Below, piece by piece: positions 1 through 8,618 of a DNA stretch of 35,638 bases. The notes below the pieces were generated by a model. It worked only from the letters and a program-made list of their open reading frames with translations. It had not been told where the DNA came from and made no database searches. The DNA is taken from contig DAHWFG010000614.1 of assembly GCA_027325115.1 (NCBI GenBank), positions 1-35,638 of the forward strand, read 5' to 3'. Position 1 is the first letter of the stretch; every line of letters begins with the position of its first letter. The position numbers were made by a program, and so were the translations under genes. The stretch comes from JAKBCQ01 sp021807585. GTDB lineage: Bacteria > Planctomycetota > Planctomycetia > Isosphaerales > Isosphaeraceae.

Positions 1-1112
1 ACGCATCGAAGAGTTCGTAACTTTTTACCAATCCTAAACATTATCATGTAAACTTGTGTTACTCTCAAAGTGCCTATGACGTTGGTTTTACCGCTCGATA
101 TGTAGTAGTTCTCATTCAGCAGGTCTTTCTTATCAAGAGTGTGCTCGTATTCCCAGATCGTCGGCGTATAGATCATGGCGCCAACGGGTTTCGACTCGAA
201 CGCGACATTCTTGAGATTGCGGTCGATCGCCCCGACTTGGAAGTCGACGAATCCTTTGTCATCCAATTCGCCGAGATAGATCGTCGATCCCTTTCGCGCA
301 GCTACATTATGATTCGGGAATATTTCAATATCATCAATGCCGTCGAACTTATCGTCGCGCACCTTCCCATCCCGATCGACGATCTTCCACGAATTATCCT
401 CTCGAACCGCGGCGAAGCCGCCTCGAAATTGTTTCACACTGCTGAACTTCGTTTTATTCACTATTGTTCCAGATTTGTTGATGATTCCAAAGCCTCCTTC
501 AAGGTCCTCGATCCACGCGAGTCCTTCATGAAATTCCCCCGCGCCGCGAAACGAGCTTTGAACGACCTCGTTCCCCTCCCGATTGATATAGCCGAATCGC
601 TCGTCGTCTAGAGAAACCGCCGCCATTTCTTCGGAAAACGGACGGGCTCGTTTGAATTGCGCTTTGATCACAATCACGCCTTTTGTATCAATATATCCGT
701 ATTTCTGATTGACGAATACGACGGCGCGATCTTGATGAAATGGACCCGCCCACTCGACTTGAGGGCGGATAATCATCTCACCAGCTGTGTCGATGTATCC
801 ATATCCATTCTCATCCTTGACTGCGCTCAATCCCTCGGAAAAAGCGTCCGCCGTAAGGAATCGCGGATCGATTCGCCAATTCCCCTTGAGATCAATATAT
901 CCATATTTACCTTCAGATTTGACCGGCGCGAGACCTTGAACGAACGGGCCGGCGAGCTCAAATTTGGGTTCGATCACGAACCGACGTCCCGAGTCGACAT
1001 AACCCCACTTCTCTTCACGAAACGCCGGAAAGAGCTGAGTCTGCGCCTCGGCCGCCATCGTCGAAAGCAATACCACCGAGATCGCCCCAAGTCGAATGAG
1101 TTCGCTTCTCAT
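1..1112 (-). CDS. Exported WG-repeat protein, 3' end beyond the window
   Basis: A minus-strand frame is open from an ATG at 1112 to base 1 with no stop, so at least 370 residues are present and the C-terminus is cut off by the window edge. Residues 1-24 look like a cleavable signal peptide (basic start, hydrophobic core, then AEA before QTQ). After that come at least five copies of the WG-repeat pattern of about 50 residues, each with a core like KYGYID.KG then an aromatic-hydrophobic 'F..A.PFSEGLA.V' half. Examples are KWGYVDSGRRFVIEPKFELA, GKYGYIDLKGNWRIDPRF, NGYGYIDTAGEMIIRPQVEW and QKYGYIDTKGVIVIKAQF. Later copies are degenerate (FGYINREGNEVV, FGIINKSGTIV, SWKIVDRDGKV). WG repeats are beta-rich modules usually found in exported or surface proteins; no enzymatic motif is visible. 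A CATAAT box lies at 1134-1139 on the same strand, but no good -35 was found. The family call is firm and the role is unknown. Confidence 0.85.
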   Translation of the reverse strand, partial: MRSELIRLGAISVVLLSTMAAEAQTQLFPAFREEKWGYVDSGRRFVIEPKFELAGPFVQGLAPVKSEGKYGYIDLKGNWRIDPRFLTADAFSEGLSAVKDENGYGYIDTAGEMIIRPQVEWAGPFHQDRAVVFVNQKYGYIDTKGVIVIKAQFKRARPFSEEMAAVSLDDERFGYINREGNEVVQSSFRGAGEFHEGLAWIEDLEGGFGIINKSGTIVNKTKFSSVKQFRGGFAAVREDNSWKIVDRDGKVRDDKFDGIDDIEIFPNHNVAARKGSTIYLGELDDKGFVDFQVGAIDRNLKNVAFESKPVGAMIYTPTIWEYEHTLDKKDLLNENYYISSGKTNVIGTLRVTQVYMIMFRIGKKLRTLRC

Positions 1113-1618
1113 GAGGGTCCACTTCAAAGAAGTATTATGCGTTAGATCGAATCGATCCGGCTCTCCGCTTATATCGATCATCGCTCGAAATCAGCCTCCA
1201 GTCAATCATGCCGACTCCAAACCTCGATCGAACGAACGTCGACTCCACACACAAACAAGAACGCCTTCACGTTGAACTCGGTCACGTCTCGGCGCCGTAC
1301 ACGAGACTTTCAAACGCTATGAGCGAATGATCCCCAAGCGGCTGTGTCTGTGGCAGCCGTCCGCCAAAATGGCAGGCGAACGTCGCACGGAAATCCTAAA
1401 ACTCGAAATATTCTTGTTGACTTCGTGACGAATCGATCGTAGACTTGCATCATAACCAAAAGATCGTACGGCGAACCGGTCGGCGGATCGCCCATTCGAT
1501 CCCTGAACGCGAAGTTGATCCTGATTTTTCAAACGACTTGTTAAAACGCCGCACCGAAACGCGCGGCATTCCAAACGTACCGAACTAAAACGAACGCTTT
1601 CAAAAAAGGATCGTTATC
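1113..1618. other. Divergent intergenic region, no gene seen
   Basis: This stretch separates the minus-strand WG-repeat gene from the plus-strand gene starting at 1619. The open frames inside it are short, Arg-rich and without a recognisable family or ribosome binding site. It presumably carries both divergent promoters, but I could not define a convincing -35/-10 pair for either. Confidence 0.5.
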
Positions 1619-2734
1619 ATGCAAACCGCCGCTCCCAATCTGCGCCCCCATGCGCGCAACGACAAGCCGTCGACCGACGCCAAAGCCAAGGAACGATCGT
1701 CATGGATCGCGAACCGACTCGGAGTCCATTCAACCGCGCCCGTCATCGACGGAGTCGAATCGCTCGAAACATGGATCGCGCATCGCGATACCGTCGTCGG
1801 TGAACTCAACCCAGTCGGCAAGCTCGAGACCGCCTACGCCGAACGCGCAGCCCTCTATTTATGGAGACTCGATCGTGTCGTCCGCTACGAAATCACCGCG
1901 ACGGAATTCGACCTTGAAGACTTGATTGAAGAGTTCATCCACTCGCTCGATCATCCCGACCTTCCACGCGACCGATCCGAAACCGTCACGCTCGAAAAAA
2001 TCCGCGCTCCGCTCGGCGAGTATTTGAAAGAGTTCGCCAAGTGGGGCGATATTGCGGCCAAGCTCCCAGGGCGACAAGAGGAGTTGGCCGACATCCGCGA
2101 AAAGATCAAACGCATCAAAGAACGTCGGATCCTTCCCGACCAGCCGACGATCCAAACGATCGTCAAATACGAGGCGCATCTCAACGCGTGCCTGGCGCGA
2201 ACAATGACCGAATTGCGGCGATTGCAAAAGGAACGACGCCAAGGATTGCGTGAGGTCGAACACGTCGAGAACACGCGAGCGACCGCATCGGAAGCGACCT
2301 CTTCAGGATGCGAAGCCGCCGAGGCGGCCTGTCGAACCTGCATTTGTCAAAACAAAGAGCATGAAAATCACTCACTGTGTCGAAACGACGACTTGCCGTG
2401 TCAATCGGATTCGCCGAGCGAAATCGATTCGACGACGCAGATCGATCCGCCAATCGATCTCGAAGCGACGACTCGGATCGATTCGCCGATCGGGATCGAA
2501 TCTCCCTCGGGTATGGATTCGACGAGCGAGATCGATTCGCCGATCCCAAATCCTCCCTATCAACCCGTGCCCGAATCAAAAAAACCTCTCATCAGCGAAT
2601 CGACGCCTCAGGGAATTGTGGTGCGCGAACGAAACGCGTCGGGCGTGATGATCACGATGTTTCCTCAAACCCAATATTCGGCGAACCCGAAAGTGATCGT
2701 TCCCCAGCCGCCCGTGCCGATTCAACGTCGGTAA
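1619..2734 (+). CDS. Conserved protein of unknown function, degenerate STGPRTPEGKAR family, repeat-rich tail
   Basis: The 371-residue product begins at an ATG preceded by AAGGA (1606-1610) at 8-nt spacing. Residues 14-36 (NDKPSTDAKAKERSSWIANR) look like a worn version of the 'N..STGPRTPEGKARSS.NA..HG' block of a family of uncharacterised proteins frequent in Planctomycetes and Acidobacteria. Two further family blocks agree: a helical 'E...VER.A...WRL.R..R.E' segment at about 70-92 and 'KYEAHLNACLARTMTELRRL' at 183-202. Residues 231-261 hold six cysteines in a short span, several closely paired (CRTCIC), a possible metal site not typical of the family. Residues 266-308 are imperfect repeats around I-D-S-P/T. 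The last part is Pro-rich. No catalytic motif is visible and no function is proposed. Confidence 0.75.
   Translation: MQTAAPNLRPHARNDKPSTDAKAKERSSWIANRLGVHSTAPVIDGVESLETWIAHRDTVVGELNPVGKLETAYAERAALYLWRLDRVVRYEITATEFDLEDLIEEFIHSLDHPDLPRDRSETVTLEKIRAPLGEYLKEFAKWGDIAAKLPGRQEELADIREKIKRIKERRILPDQPTIQTIVKYEAHLNACLARTMTELRRLQKERRQGLREVEHVENTRATASEATSSGCEAAEAACRTCICQNKEHENHSLCRNDDLPCQSDSPSEIDSTTQIDPPIDLEATTRIDSPIGIESPSGMDSTSEIDSPIPNPPYQPVPESKKPLISESTPQGIVVRERNASGVMITMFPQTQYSANPKVIVPQPPVPIQRR
2414..2542 (+). repeat. Degenerate IDS(P/T) coding repeat
   Basis: Codons 266-308 of the gene starting at 1619 repeat a unit of roughly 5-10 residues containing I-D-(S/P)-(P/T), for example SEIDST, TQIDPP, TRIDSP and SEIDSP. 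At DNA level the recurring core resembles GATCGATTCGCCGATC, built on CGATTCG and GATCG words. It is probably low-complexity expansion by slippage or recombination within the gene. Confidence 0.7.
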
Positions 2735-3199
2735 CGAACTCTCGCAACAATCTCTTGAAGAACGTTCACTCGATCCGAATTCGGCCGTGAAAACGGGTCG
2801 ATTCGGTGTCATGCAAACGCCCGGGCGACCGTGAGATCGGGCCGGGACGCTCTTTGACAATTCGAATGCGGACAACCGTCGGGGTGGTCGAACATCGCCT
2901 TCGTCTGAAGTGAAGGGTTTCGATCACCCCGATGGAGGAGTTCGTTTCCGCGCGATCGCATCGCCGGATCGAACGTCATGTCATTTGACTCGGTTTCGGT
3001 CGAGCCGTTTCCAGGGTTGAGATCGGCTGAAATCGGGCGAGGTTGTGTGAAGATTGAAGCGTAAATCTCGTTATGGCGGAATGTGATCGTATTTTTCCCA
3101 GACACATCCGTCTTGAGGGATTGGATCGCCGAAGTTGTCGACGGTGGCGAATCGCCGCGTTTCTCGTTATTGTGCGGATTCGCGGTAAGAGGAGATGAG
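2735..3199. other. Intergenic, no gene seen
   Basis: Between two plus-strand genes. A minus-strand frame covers much of it but also runs antisense into the PsbP-like gene, has no family resemblance and no ribosome binding site, so I treat it as a shadow. The plus frame is open from 3083, but the exported-protein start is better placed at 3200. No clear terminator was recognised after 2734. Confidence 0.45.
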
Positions 3200-3805
3200 A
3201 TGATCGGCTCCAACGGAGATGGAAACATGGGTGGATCGACGATGAGCGACAGATACACGAACCATTCAAAGAGGATCGCGTTTTTGAAACAGACGCCGCT
3301 GATGATTGTCGCGGCGATCCTCGCGGTGATTCTTTTTCGGGGAACGGTTCGATCGGCGGACAAGGCGACGGCGAAGAAGTCGGTTTATGTCGACGCGAAT
3401 TACGGATTCTCGCTCACGCCTCCTCGGTTCAAAACCGCGACTCCGGGAAGCATGGTCGTTCCGGCGATATTCTCGGGGATCGGCGACGGGTCGTTCACGA
3501 GCAATGTGAATATCAACGTCAACGTGATGACGACGACGCGCGAACAATATCGCAAACTCTCGCTCGATGAATTCCGTGCGGCGAACCTCAAAGTGATAGC
3601 CGACACCGATCGGACGGTGAGCGGGCGGAACGCGATCCTGTTTAGTTATGAGGGGAGGATCCAGGAGACCGATTTGCACTTTTTGGCGCTCGCGATCATC
3701 GATATGGATCGCGTGATTCTCGTCACGTGTACCGCGAAGCAAGCGGTGTTTAAAGAGATGGAAGCTGAATTTCTGGCGTGTTTGAATAGCTTTAAGCTGG
3801 ATTAA
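3200..3805 (+). CDS. Small exported/anchored PsbP/DcrB-like protein
   Basis: I chose the ATG at 3200 because AGAGGAG (3188-3194) lies just upstream; the frame itself is open from 3083 and a second ATG lies at 3242. The 201-residue product has a basic stretch then a hydrophobic segment (TPLMIVAAILAVILF), fitting a signal peptide or N-terminal anchor ending near RGTVRSA. The mature part starts with YVDANYGFSLTPPRFK, an opening typical of the PsbP/DcrB/LpqN-like alpha-beta fold, and ends with a helix 'EMEAEFLACLNSFKL' that closes such domains. Proteins of this type are periplasmic or outer-surface proteins of varied, mostly unknown function. The fold assignment is by pattern only. It ends just before a strong hairpin terminator shared with the converging arsR-type gene. 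Confidence 0.7.
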   Translation: MIGSNGDGNMGGSTMSDRYTNHSKRIAFLKQTPLMIVAAILAVILFRGTVRSADKATAKKSVYVDANYGFSLTPPRFKTATPGSMVVPAIFSGIGDGSFTSNVNINVNVMTTTREQYRKLSLDEFRAANLKVIADTDRTVSGRNAILFSYEGRIQETDLHFLALAIIDMDRVILVTCTAKQAVFKEMEAEFLACLNSFKLD

Positions 3806-3836
3806 TTCAAACCCGGTGATGAAACGATCTTGAAGG

Positions 3837-3880
3837 AGATCCCGCCGAGCGTCATCGCGCGGCGAGATCTTCGTGTTTTT
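3837..3880 (+). terminator. Intrinsic terminator, likely bidirectional
   Basis: An 11-position stem with one C/A mismatch pairs 3837-3847 (AGATCCCGCCG) with 3860-3870 (CGGCGAGATCT) across a 12-nt loop. It is followed at 3876-3880 by TTTTT on the plus strand. It sits exactly between the converging genes ending at 3805 (+) and 3887 (-). The T-run favours the plus direction; in the minus direction the following bases are less T-rich. Confidence 0.8.
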
Positions 3881-3886
3881 ATACGA

Positions 3887-4255
3887 TCAGGGGATCAGGC
3901 TGGTGACGACTTTCGCCAGCTCGGCGCCCGTCTCGGTGAGGCTGTAGAAGTTGTTCTTGCCTTGACGACGCGGGGCGATGATGCCGCCGTGGCGCAAGAG
4001 CGCGAGGTGATGGCTGACCGCGGGCTGGCTCTGGCTCAATTGCGAGCAAAGAGCGCCGACGTGTTGCTCGCCGTCGGCCAGGATCAAGATGACCTGGAGC
4101 CGGGTCGGGTCGCTGACGTGCTTGAGGAGGATCGAAGCCCGACGGGCTTGCTGGTAACGCGCGTCGGACGTTTTGCCCGACTTCATCGACTTGGGCGCGG
4201 GCGCCGCCGCTTTGGGGGCCGCGTGCTTGGGGCTCGCCTTGGTTGGAGCAGCCAT
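3887..4255 (-). CDS. ArsR-family winged-helix transcriptional regulator with basic Ala/Lys/Pro tail
   Basis: The 122-residue protein starts at an ATG with AAGGAAG 6 nt upstream (minus strand). Residues 34-115 match the ArsR/SmtB winged helix: 'ILLKHVSDPTRLQVILILAD' leads into the recognition helix 'LSQSQPAVSHHLALLRHGGI' and the wing 'PRRQGKNNFYSLT'. Such proteins are dimeric DNA-binding repressors. There is only one cysteine (C70) and no CVC metal motif, so the inducer is unlikely to be bound at the classic alpha3 arsenic/cadmium site. Residues 1-29 are a low-complexity Ala/Pro/Lys tail resembling histone-H1-like extensions. No target operon is adjacent, since about 1.1 kb upstream is gene-free. 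Confidence 0.88.
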   Translation of the reverse strand: MAAPTKASPKHAAPKAAAPAPKSMKSGKTSDARYQQARRASILLKHVSDPTRLQVILILADGEQHVGALCSQLSQSQPAVSHHLALLRHGGIIAPRRQGKNNFYSLTETGAELAKVVTSLIP

Positions 4256-5369
4256 GGTTCACTTCCTTTTGTCTATGAAGGTGACGATCAAAAGAAAAGG
4301 CGTCGTTCGATCGGACAACGCGTCCGAATCGAACAAATCCGCCGAGTCTTGGATTCGTGCGACTTCGCCGCGTGCTCGCGACGACCGCCGCACCTCCTCG
4401 ACTCGTCGACGGCGACATGCCGCCCTTGGTGATTCGACCGATTCCGCTCCATCGAAACGTGATCGGTCGACGGAACAGGAAGCAATATATCACGATCTAG
4501 GATCTTGACAACATCAATCTTCAAGTTTTCGTAGAAAAACATCAAGTTGGTTCCCGTCATACCGCCTTAAGTGTGTCAGTCGCGATTCAATAACACCCCC
4601 CGAAGCGACAATCGGAACGCGTTTCCGCGTCACTCTTCCATGATAGAATCAAAACGAGCGCAAAATGCGTTCCACGTGGGAATGCGATTCCATGAACGCG
4701 CGATGAACCAAGCTTTCCCCTAGAAAATAAGCCTTTTACGCGAACACCAACCCCGCGCAAAAAAAACCGAACCCGTCTCCGATCGTCCCCAAATCGCACC
4801 CCGAATCCGCGCGAACGTCGTCCGATCGCGCGCCGCCGACCCCCTCTTGAACGAATTCGTTCGGGATCGCGACGCCTCCACGACCGCGCGAAAAAAAAAC
4901 CTCGCTCGGAGGATCGAATTCGCTCGGATTCGTTCCGATCAGGTCGAAATCGACCCGACTCGCGCCCCTGTGAGACGAAATCGGGGCCTCGAATCGATCG
5001 CTTGAAACGATCCGATATCTCCCCGGCGAACATCAAAGCGGTCGAACAATCAAAGGCGCTTTTGAAACAGCGCGTTCCTCGATTGATCACGCATGCGGCT
5101 TCTCGCCCGCCGATCAGATCAATCGATCCCCCGATCCGCCGCGGATTTCGGTGCTTTCGACCGGTTTATCGGCCGTTTTCTCGGACGATGCGCGATCCCG
5201 GGTCGATCGAGCCGAAGTCGACTCCTCGCGATCCGAACGCTTGCGCGATGCGAACAAGCCCGCGACGCGAACGCGATTCTTTACCTCATTACGTAAGAAT
5301 ACGCGTCGGATCGAAGGCGGGGGATGCGAGAAAGCACTTGAGCGTTTCACGCGAGCATGAAGGGGAGCG
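4256..5369. other. About 1.1 kb without a convincing gene
   Basis: Open frames here on both strands are Arg/Ser-rich, lack ribosome binding sites and resemble no family. The stretch contains homopolymer A runs at 4755-4762 and 4891-4899, a perfect TTGACA at 4505-4510 without a good -10 partner, and a small hairpin next to the longer A-run (CCTC 4900-4903 / GAGG 4909-4912). Read on the minus strand, that hairpin is followed by nine T and could end transcripts coming from the SCO1 gene. A small RNA, a decayed gene or the promoter region of the ArsR-type gene are all possible, and none is shown. Confidence 0.4.
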
Positions 5370-6332
5370 TTACTTCGTTGGGGGGGCGACAAGCGAAGAG
5401 ATGATGCGGAAATATTCGCTCGGATTCCACTGTTTCGCCGCGATCCCGGTATCGAGCCGGACGAGCCGGCCGCGCGAGTCGATGATCGCCACACACAAAT
5501 TGTGGATGATTTCATCTTTTCCAGGGCCGTAGATCAGCCCTAACGGCTCGGCGACTTTGGCGAGTTCGGCGTGCGACGCGACCGCGAACGTCCAGAGGGG
5601 CTGTTTCGCCCCCACGCGTTTCGCGTGATCCGCCAGCACCCCTGGAGTGTCGTGCTCGGGATCGAAGCTCACCGAAACAAGCCTTACCTTGGATTCACGC
5701 GCCTTGATGAGCGAAAGTTTATCCGCGAGCTCATGAAACTTCTTATCGACGAGGGGGCAATAATCGGGCAGGGGGCATCGCGTGTAAATGAAAGTAAGCA
5801 CGACGACCTCGCCGCGCAGGTCGTTTAAACGAAGCGGTCGATCATCTTGTGTCGTCATGGTGAAATCGGGGACGATCTGGCCGAAATCGAGCTTCGGTCG
5901 TCGGTTATGAATTTGGGGAGATCCCGAGGAGAAATCAAGCGAGATCGTTTCGGCGGGCGCGGGAACGGTCACTTCGAGGGTTTTGAGCGAGTAATCGGCC
6001 ACCTCTCCACGGCGTCGTTTCACCTCGAGCGTCGCTTCGACCTCGTCTCCTTTGCGAACGTCGTCGAGCAACGATCGATCGCCGACGGTGAAGGGCATCG
6101 TCATCGCGTCCATGAAACCGGGGATCGCGTCGTGCGCGATCGTCACCTCGCGCGATCCGCGATCGACTCCGCGAACCACCCCCTTGAGGCGATATTCGAC
6201 GGTCGTCTCGGTTTTGACGTCCTTGTTTTTGGCGGTTTCGGTTTCGTTCTTGGTCGCGGCGGGCCGACACGATAAAGCGAACAACAAGAGACAAGGCGTG
6301 ATCAGCGACACAATTCGACGCGCATCGCTCAT
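5370..6332 (-). CDS. Lipoprotein: CusF-like copper domain fused to SCO1/SenC thioredoxin-fold domain
   Basis: The 320-residue product has a lipoprotein signal ending in ALSC (C22). Residues 46-124 match the periplasmic copper-binding CusF-like domain, with candidate ligands H67, M74, M77 and M79 in 'AHDAIPGFMDAMTMPF'. Residues 148-312 are a SCO1/SenC domain: 'PDFTMTTQDDRPLRLNDLRG', the copper/redox motif C186-PLPDY-C192, 'SFDPEHDTPGVL', and H277 as the likely third ligand. SCO1 proteins deliver copper to, or reduce, the CuA site of cytochrome oxidase. The spacing is C-x5-C instead of the usual C-x3-C, a variant known in some bacterial lineages. The ATG overlaps the stop of the upstream creatininase gene in ATGA, suggesting translational coupling. 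No oxidase gene is in the window. Confidence 0.9.
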   Translation of the reverse strand: MSDARRIVSLITPCLLLFALSCRPAATKNETETAKNKDVKTETTVEYRLKGVVRGVDRGSREVTIAHDAIPGFMDAMTMPFTVGDRSLLDDVRKGDEVEATLEVKRRRGEVADYSLKTLEVTVPAPAETISLDFSSGSPQIHNRRPKLDFGQIVPDFTMTTQDDRPLRLNDLRGEVVVLTFIYTRCPLPDYCPLVDKKFHELADKLSLIKARESKVRLVSVSFDPEHDTPGVLADHAKRVGAKQPLWTFAVASHAELAKVAEPLGLIYGPGKDEIIHNLCVAIIDSRGRLVRLDTGIAAKQWNPSEYFRIISSLVAPPTK

Positions 6333-7129
6333 GATGGATCACCCGATCGATCCTTATCGGACTGAAACGGAAACTGATTGTCGAGCGGACTCGCGGCGAG
6401 TTCGACAAGAAACGCCGACAACCGTTCGACGACGATCGACGTGACGGCTCGCCCTTTCTCGGCGGTCGCGTGGCGCGGGTCGCCCGCTCCCGAATTCGAC
6501 GTCAGAAGATGCCAGGGCCGCGTGATCTCAACCCAACCGCGACGGACCGCGTCGAAGCGATTCACCGCCATCCGACCCTCGTCGGCTTGATCCATCTTCA
6601 CCAACTCGGGAAAGTGCGCCAAACCCATGCTCGTTTCAAGCTCGCCGGCATGATCTCCCGCGTCGTCGAAAATCGAATCGTATCGATCCGTCGCCATTTT
6701 AAACCAACTGCATAGAAACAGATGAACAGGATATTTCAGGTGGAGATCGCGGAGGATCCATTTAAAATCGTTGCCGCCGTGCCCGTTGAGGAGGACGCAT
6801 TTCCGAATGTGATGCGTCGCGAGCGATGCGACCAGGTCTTCGACGATTTTGGCGAGGGTGGCGGGGTTGAGGTTCATCGCGAACGGGAACTTCATCTGAT
6901 TGGTTTCGGTTCCGTAGGGGATTGTGGGGAGGAGCGCGACCCTCGCCGCGGCTTTCCAGGCGGTTTCGCACGCGAGTCGAGCGATCTCATCGACTTGAAA
7001 CGTATCGGTTCCATAAGGGAGATGCAGGTTGTGCGGCTCGGTTGCGCCGAAGGGGAGCACCGCGACATCATAAGGAGGATTGTCTTTGACGAATCCGTAG
7101 TTCAACTCGGCGAGGATCCAGGGTCGCAT
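6329..7129 (-). CDS. Creatininase-family amidohydrolase
   Basis: The product is 266 residues from the ATG at 7129; a longer frame extends to 7288, but its extra 53 residues do not look like the family and AGGA lies about 10 nt upstream of 7129. The family's metal ligands are visible: E31, H33, H36 and D42 in 'FGATEPHNLHLPYGTD', 'NGHGGN' at 115-120, and D159/H160/E163 in 'DDAGDHAGELETS'. Creatininase-type enzymes are Zn/Mn-dependent cyclic-amide hydrolases; relatives act on creatinine, formamidopyrimidines or peptide-like modifications (MftE). The substrate here cannot be told. The gene overlaps the SCO1 gene by 4 bp and shares its transcript, an unexplained pairing. It is divergent from gdhA. 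Confidence 0.9.
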   Translation of the reverse strand: MRPWILAELNYGFVKDNPPYDVAVLPFGATEPHNLHLPYGTDTFQVDEIARLACETAWKAAARVALLPTIPYGTETNQMKFPFAMNLNPATLAKIVEDLVASLATHHIRKCVLLNGHGGNDFKWILRDLHLKYPVHLFLCSWFKMATDRYDSIFDDAGDHAGELETSMGLAHFPELVKMDQADEGRMAVNRFDAVRRGWVEITRPWHLLTSNSGAGDPRHATAEKGRAVTSIVVERLSAFLVELAASPLDNQFPFQSDKDRSGDPS

Positions 7130-7340
7130 TGGGGCACGGTCCTGAGGTAAGAAACGGGTGACGATCGCGCATCGGATGCGGGAGCACTTGGGCTGATCCG
7201 CGAGCGTGGCGCGGTTCGTCTCGATTGAGGAGGGAGGCGCCATACACCGCGGCATTGCGGCGAGCGGCTCGCGTTCGGTACGATCCATTTTTCGGACACG
7301 AGGTCTGAATGAACTCCATTAACCCCGGATTCGCCGGCTC

Positions 7341-8570
7341 ATGCAAGCCTTCGAGGCCGTAAATCATTATTTCGATCAGGCCGCGGTACTGCTCGATTTA
7401 TCGGACAATATGCGCACGTTGATGATCACCCCCGACCGCGAGCTGCGGGTCGAGGTGGCGATCGAGATGGACTCGGGACAGATCGGCAACTTCATCGGTT
7501 ATCGTGTTCAACACGATAACGCGCGAGGTCCCTTTAAAGGGGGGCTTCGGTTCCATCCACACGTCGATCAAGACGAGGCGCGATCGCTCGCGAGCCTGAT
7601 GACGTGGAAAACCGCGGTGGTCAATCTTCCCTTTGGCGGCGGCAAAGGGGGAATGAATTGCGATCCCAACAAGCTTTCGCGGGGCGAGCTCGAACGTGTG
7701 ACGCGGAAATTCGTCCAACAGATCCACGATTTTATAGGACCCGATAAAGACATCCCGGCCCCCGACGTGGGGACCGACGCGCAGGTGATGGCGTGGGTGA
7801 TGAACGAATATTCCAAATATCATGGGTTTCAGCCGGCGTGCGTGACGGGTAAGCCCGTGGAATATCACGGGTCGGAGGGGCGCGAGGCGGCGACGGGATA
7901 CGGCGTGATGATCATCGCGCGGGAGATTTTGAAACGCCTGGGCAAGGAGATCAAAGGGACGACGTTCGCGATTCAGGGATACGGGAATGTGGGATCGAAC
8001 ACGGCGCGTTATCTTGCCGAGGCGGGCGGGGTGATCACGGCGATCTCGGACGCGTACGGAGCGGTCGTCAATCATCGAGGTCTCGACATCAAGGCGCTCG
8101 ACGCGCACGTGGCGATCGATCGCAAAGTCGTCGGATTTCCGGGCGGCGAGCCCGCGACGAACGATCAACTGCTCACGCAAAGCGTCGACGTTCTGATCCC
8201 GGCGGCTTTGGGAGGGGTCTTCGACGCCGAAACCGCCAAGCAAGTTCGTGCTCACTTAATTATAGAAGCAGCCAACAGCCCGACCTGGCCCGAGGCCGAC
8301 GAGGTTTTCCGCACGCGTGAGATTCCGGTCGTCCCCGATATTCTGGTCAACGCGGGGGGTGTGATCGTCAGCTATTTTGAGTGGGTGCAGAATCAGCAGC
8401 ATTTCCGCTGGCCGCTCGATCGGATCCAACGCGAGGAGGAGACGACGATGGTTGATAGTTTTAACAAGATTTACGAACTTGCGACCCGCAAGGGGATCCC
8501 GCTCCGAACCGCGGCGTTTATGATCGGCATCTCGCGGGTCGGCAGGGCGCGCGTCCTGGGCGGAATATAA
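7341..8570 (+). CDS. gdhA: Glutamate dehydrogenase (Glu/Leu/Phe/Val dehydrogenase family)
   Basis: This 409-residue enzyme has the normal length for the hexameric bacterial glutamate dehydrogenases, which interconvert glutamate and 2-oxoglutarate plus ammonium in the cytoplasm. Substrate-binding motifs are intact: 'GPFKGGLRFHP' (K66), 'LMTWKTAVV' (K90), the catalytic lysine K102 in 'LPFGGGKGG', and 'PAPDVGTD' with D142. The C-terminal Rossmann domain shows 'IQGYGNVGSNTA' near residue 210. Coenzyme preference is not decided. The ATG at 7341 has only a weak purine stretch upstream. adenylosuccinate lyase follows 48 bp later on the same strand, so the two may be cotranscribed; both link to nitrogen and purine metabolism. 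Confidence 0.93.
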   Translation: MQAFEAVNHYFDQAAVLLDLSDNMRTLMITPDRELRVEVAIEMDSGQIGNFIGYRVQHDNARGPFKGGLRFHPHVDQDEARSLASLMTWKTAVVNLPFGGGKGGMNCDPNKLSRGELERVTRKFVQQIHDFIGPDKDIPAPDVGTDAQVMAWVMNEYSKYHGFQPACVTGKPVEYHGSEGREAATGYGVMIIAREILKRLGKEIKGTTFAIQGYGNVGSNTARYLAEAGGVITAISDAYGAVVNHRGLDIKALDAHVAIDRKVVGFPGGEPATNDQLLTQSVDVLIPAALGGVFDAETAKQVRAHLIIEAANSPTWPEADEVFRTREIPVVPDILVNAGGVIVSYFEWVQNQQHFRWPLDRIQREEETTMVDSFNKIYELATRKGIPLRTAAFMIGISRVGRARVLGGI

Positions 8571-8618
8571 CGTCGCATCACGAACCGTCATTGGATCGAT
8601 ACAATTTTGCATACGAAC

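Noticed and set aside
54..1145. Plus-strand open frames with hydrophobic/charged sequence
   Set aside because: They are the exact antisense of the WG-repeat gene, whose minus-strand translation shows clear repeats and a signal peptide.
2809..3363. 184-codon minus-strand frame
   Set aside because: It overlaps the PsbP-like gene antisense and shows no protein family features.
4505..4533. Perfect TTGACA as a possible plus-strand promoter
   Set aside because: No acceptable -10 at 16-18 bp and no plus-strand gene for nearly 3 kb.
4587..5090. 167-codon minus-strand frame in the gene-free stretch
   Set aside because: Arg-rich composition, no start signal and no recognisable domain, as expected for chance frames in GC-rich DNA.
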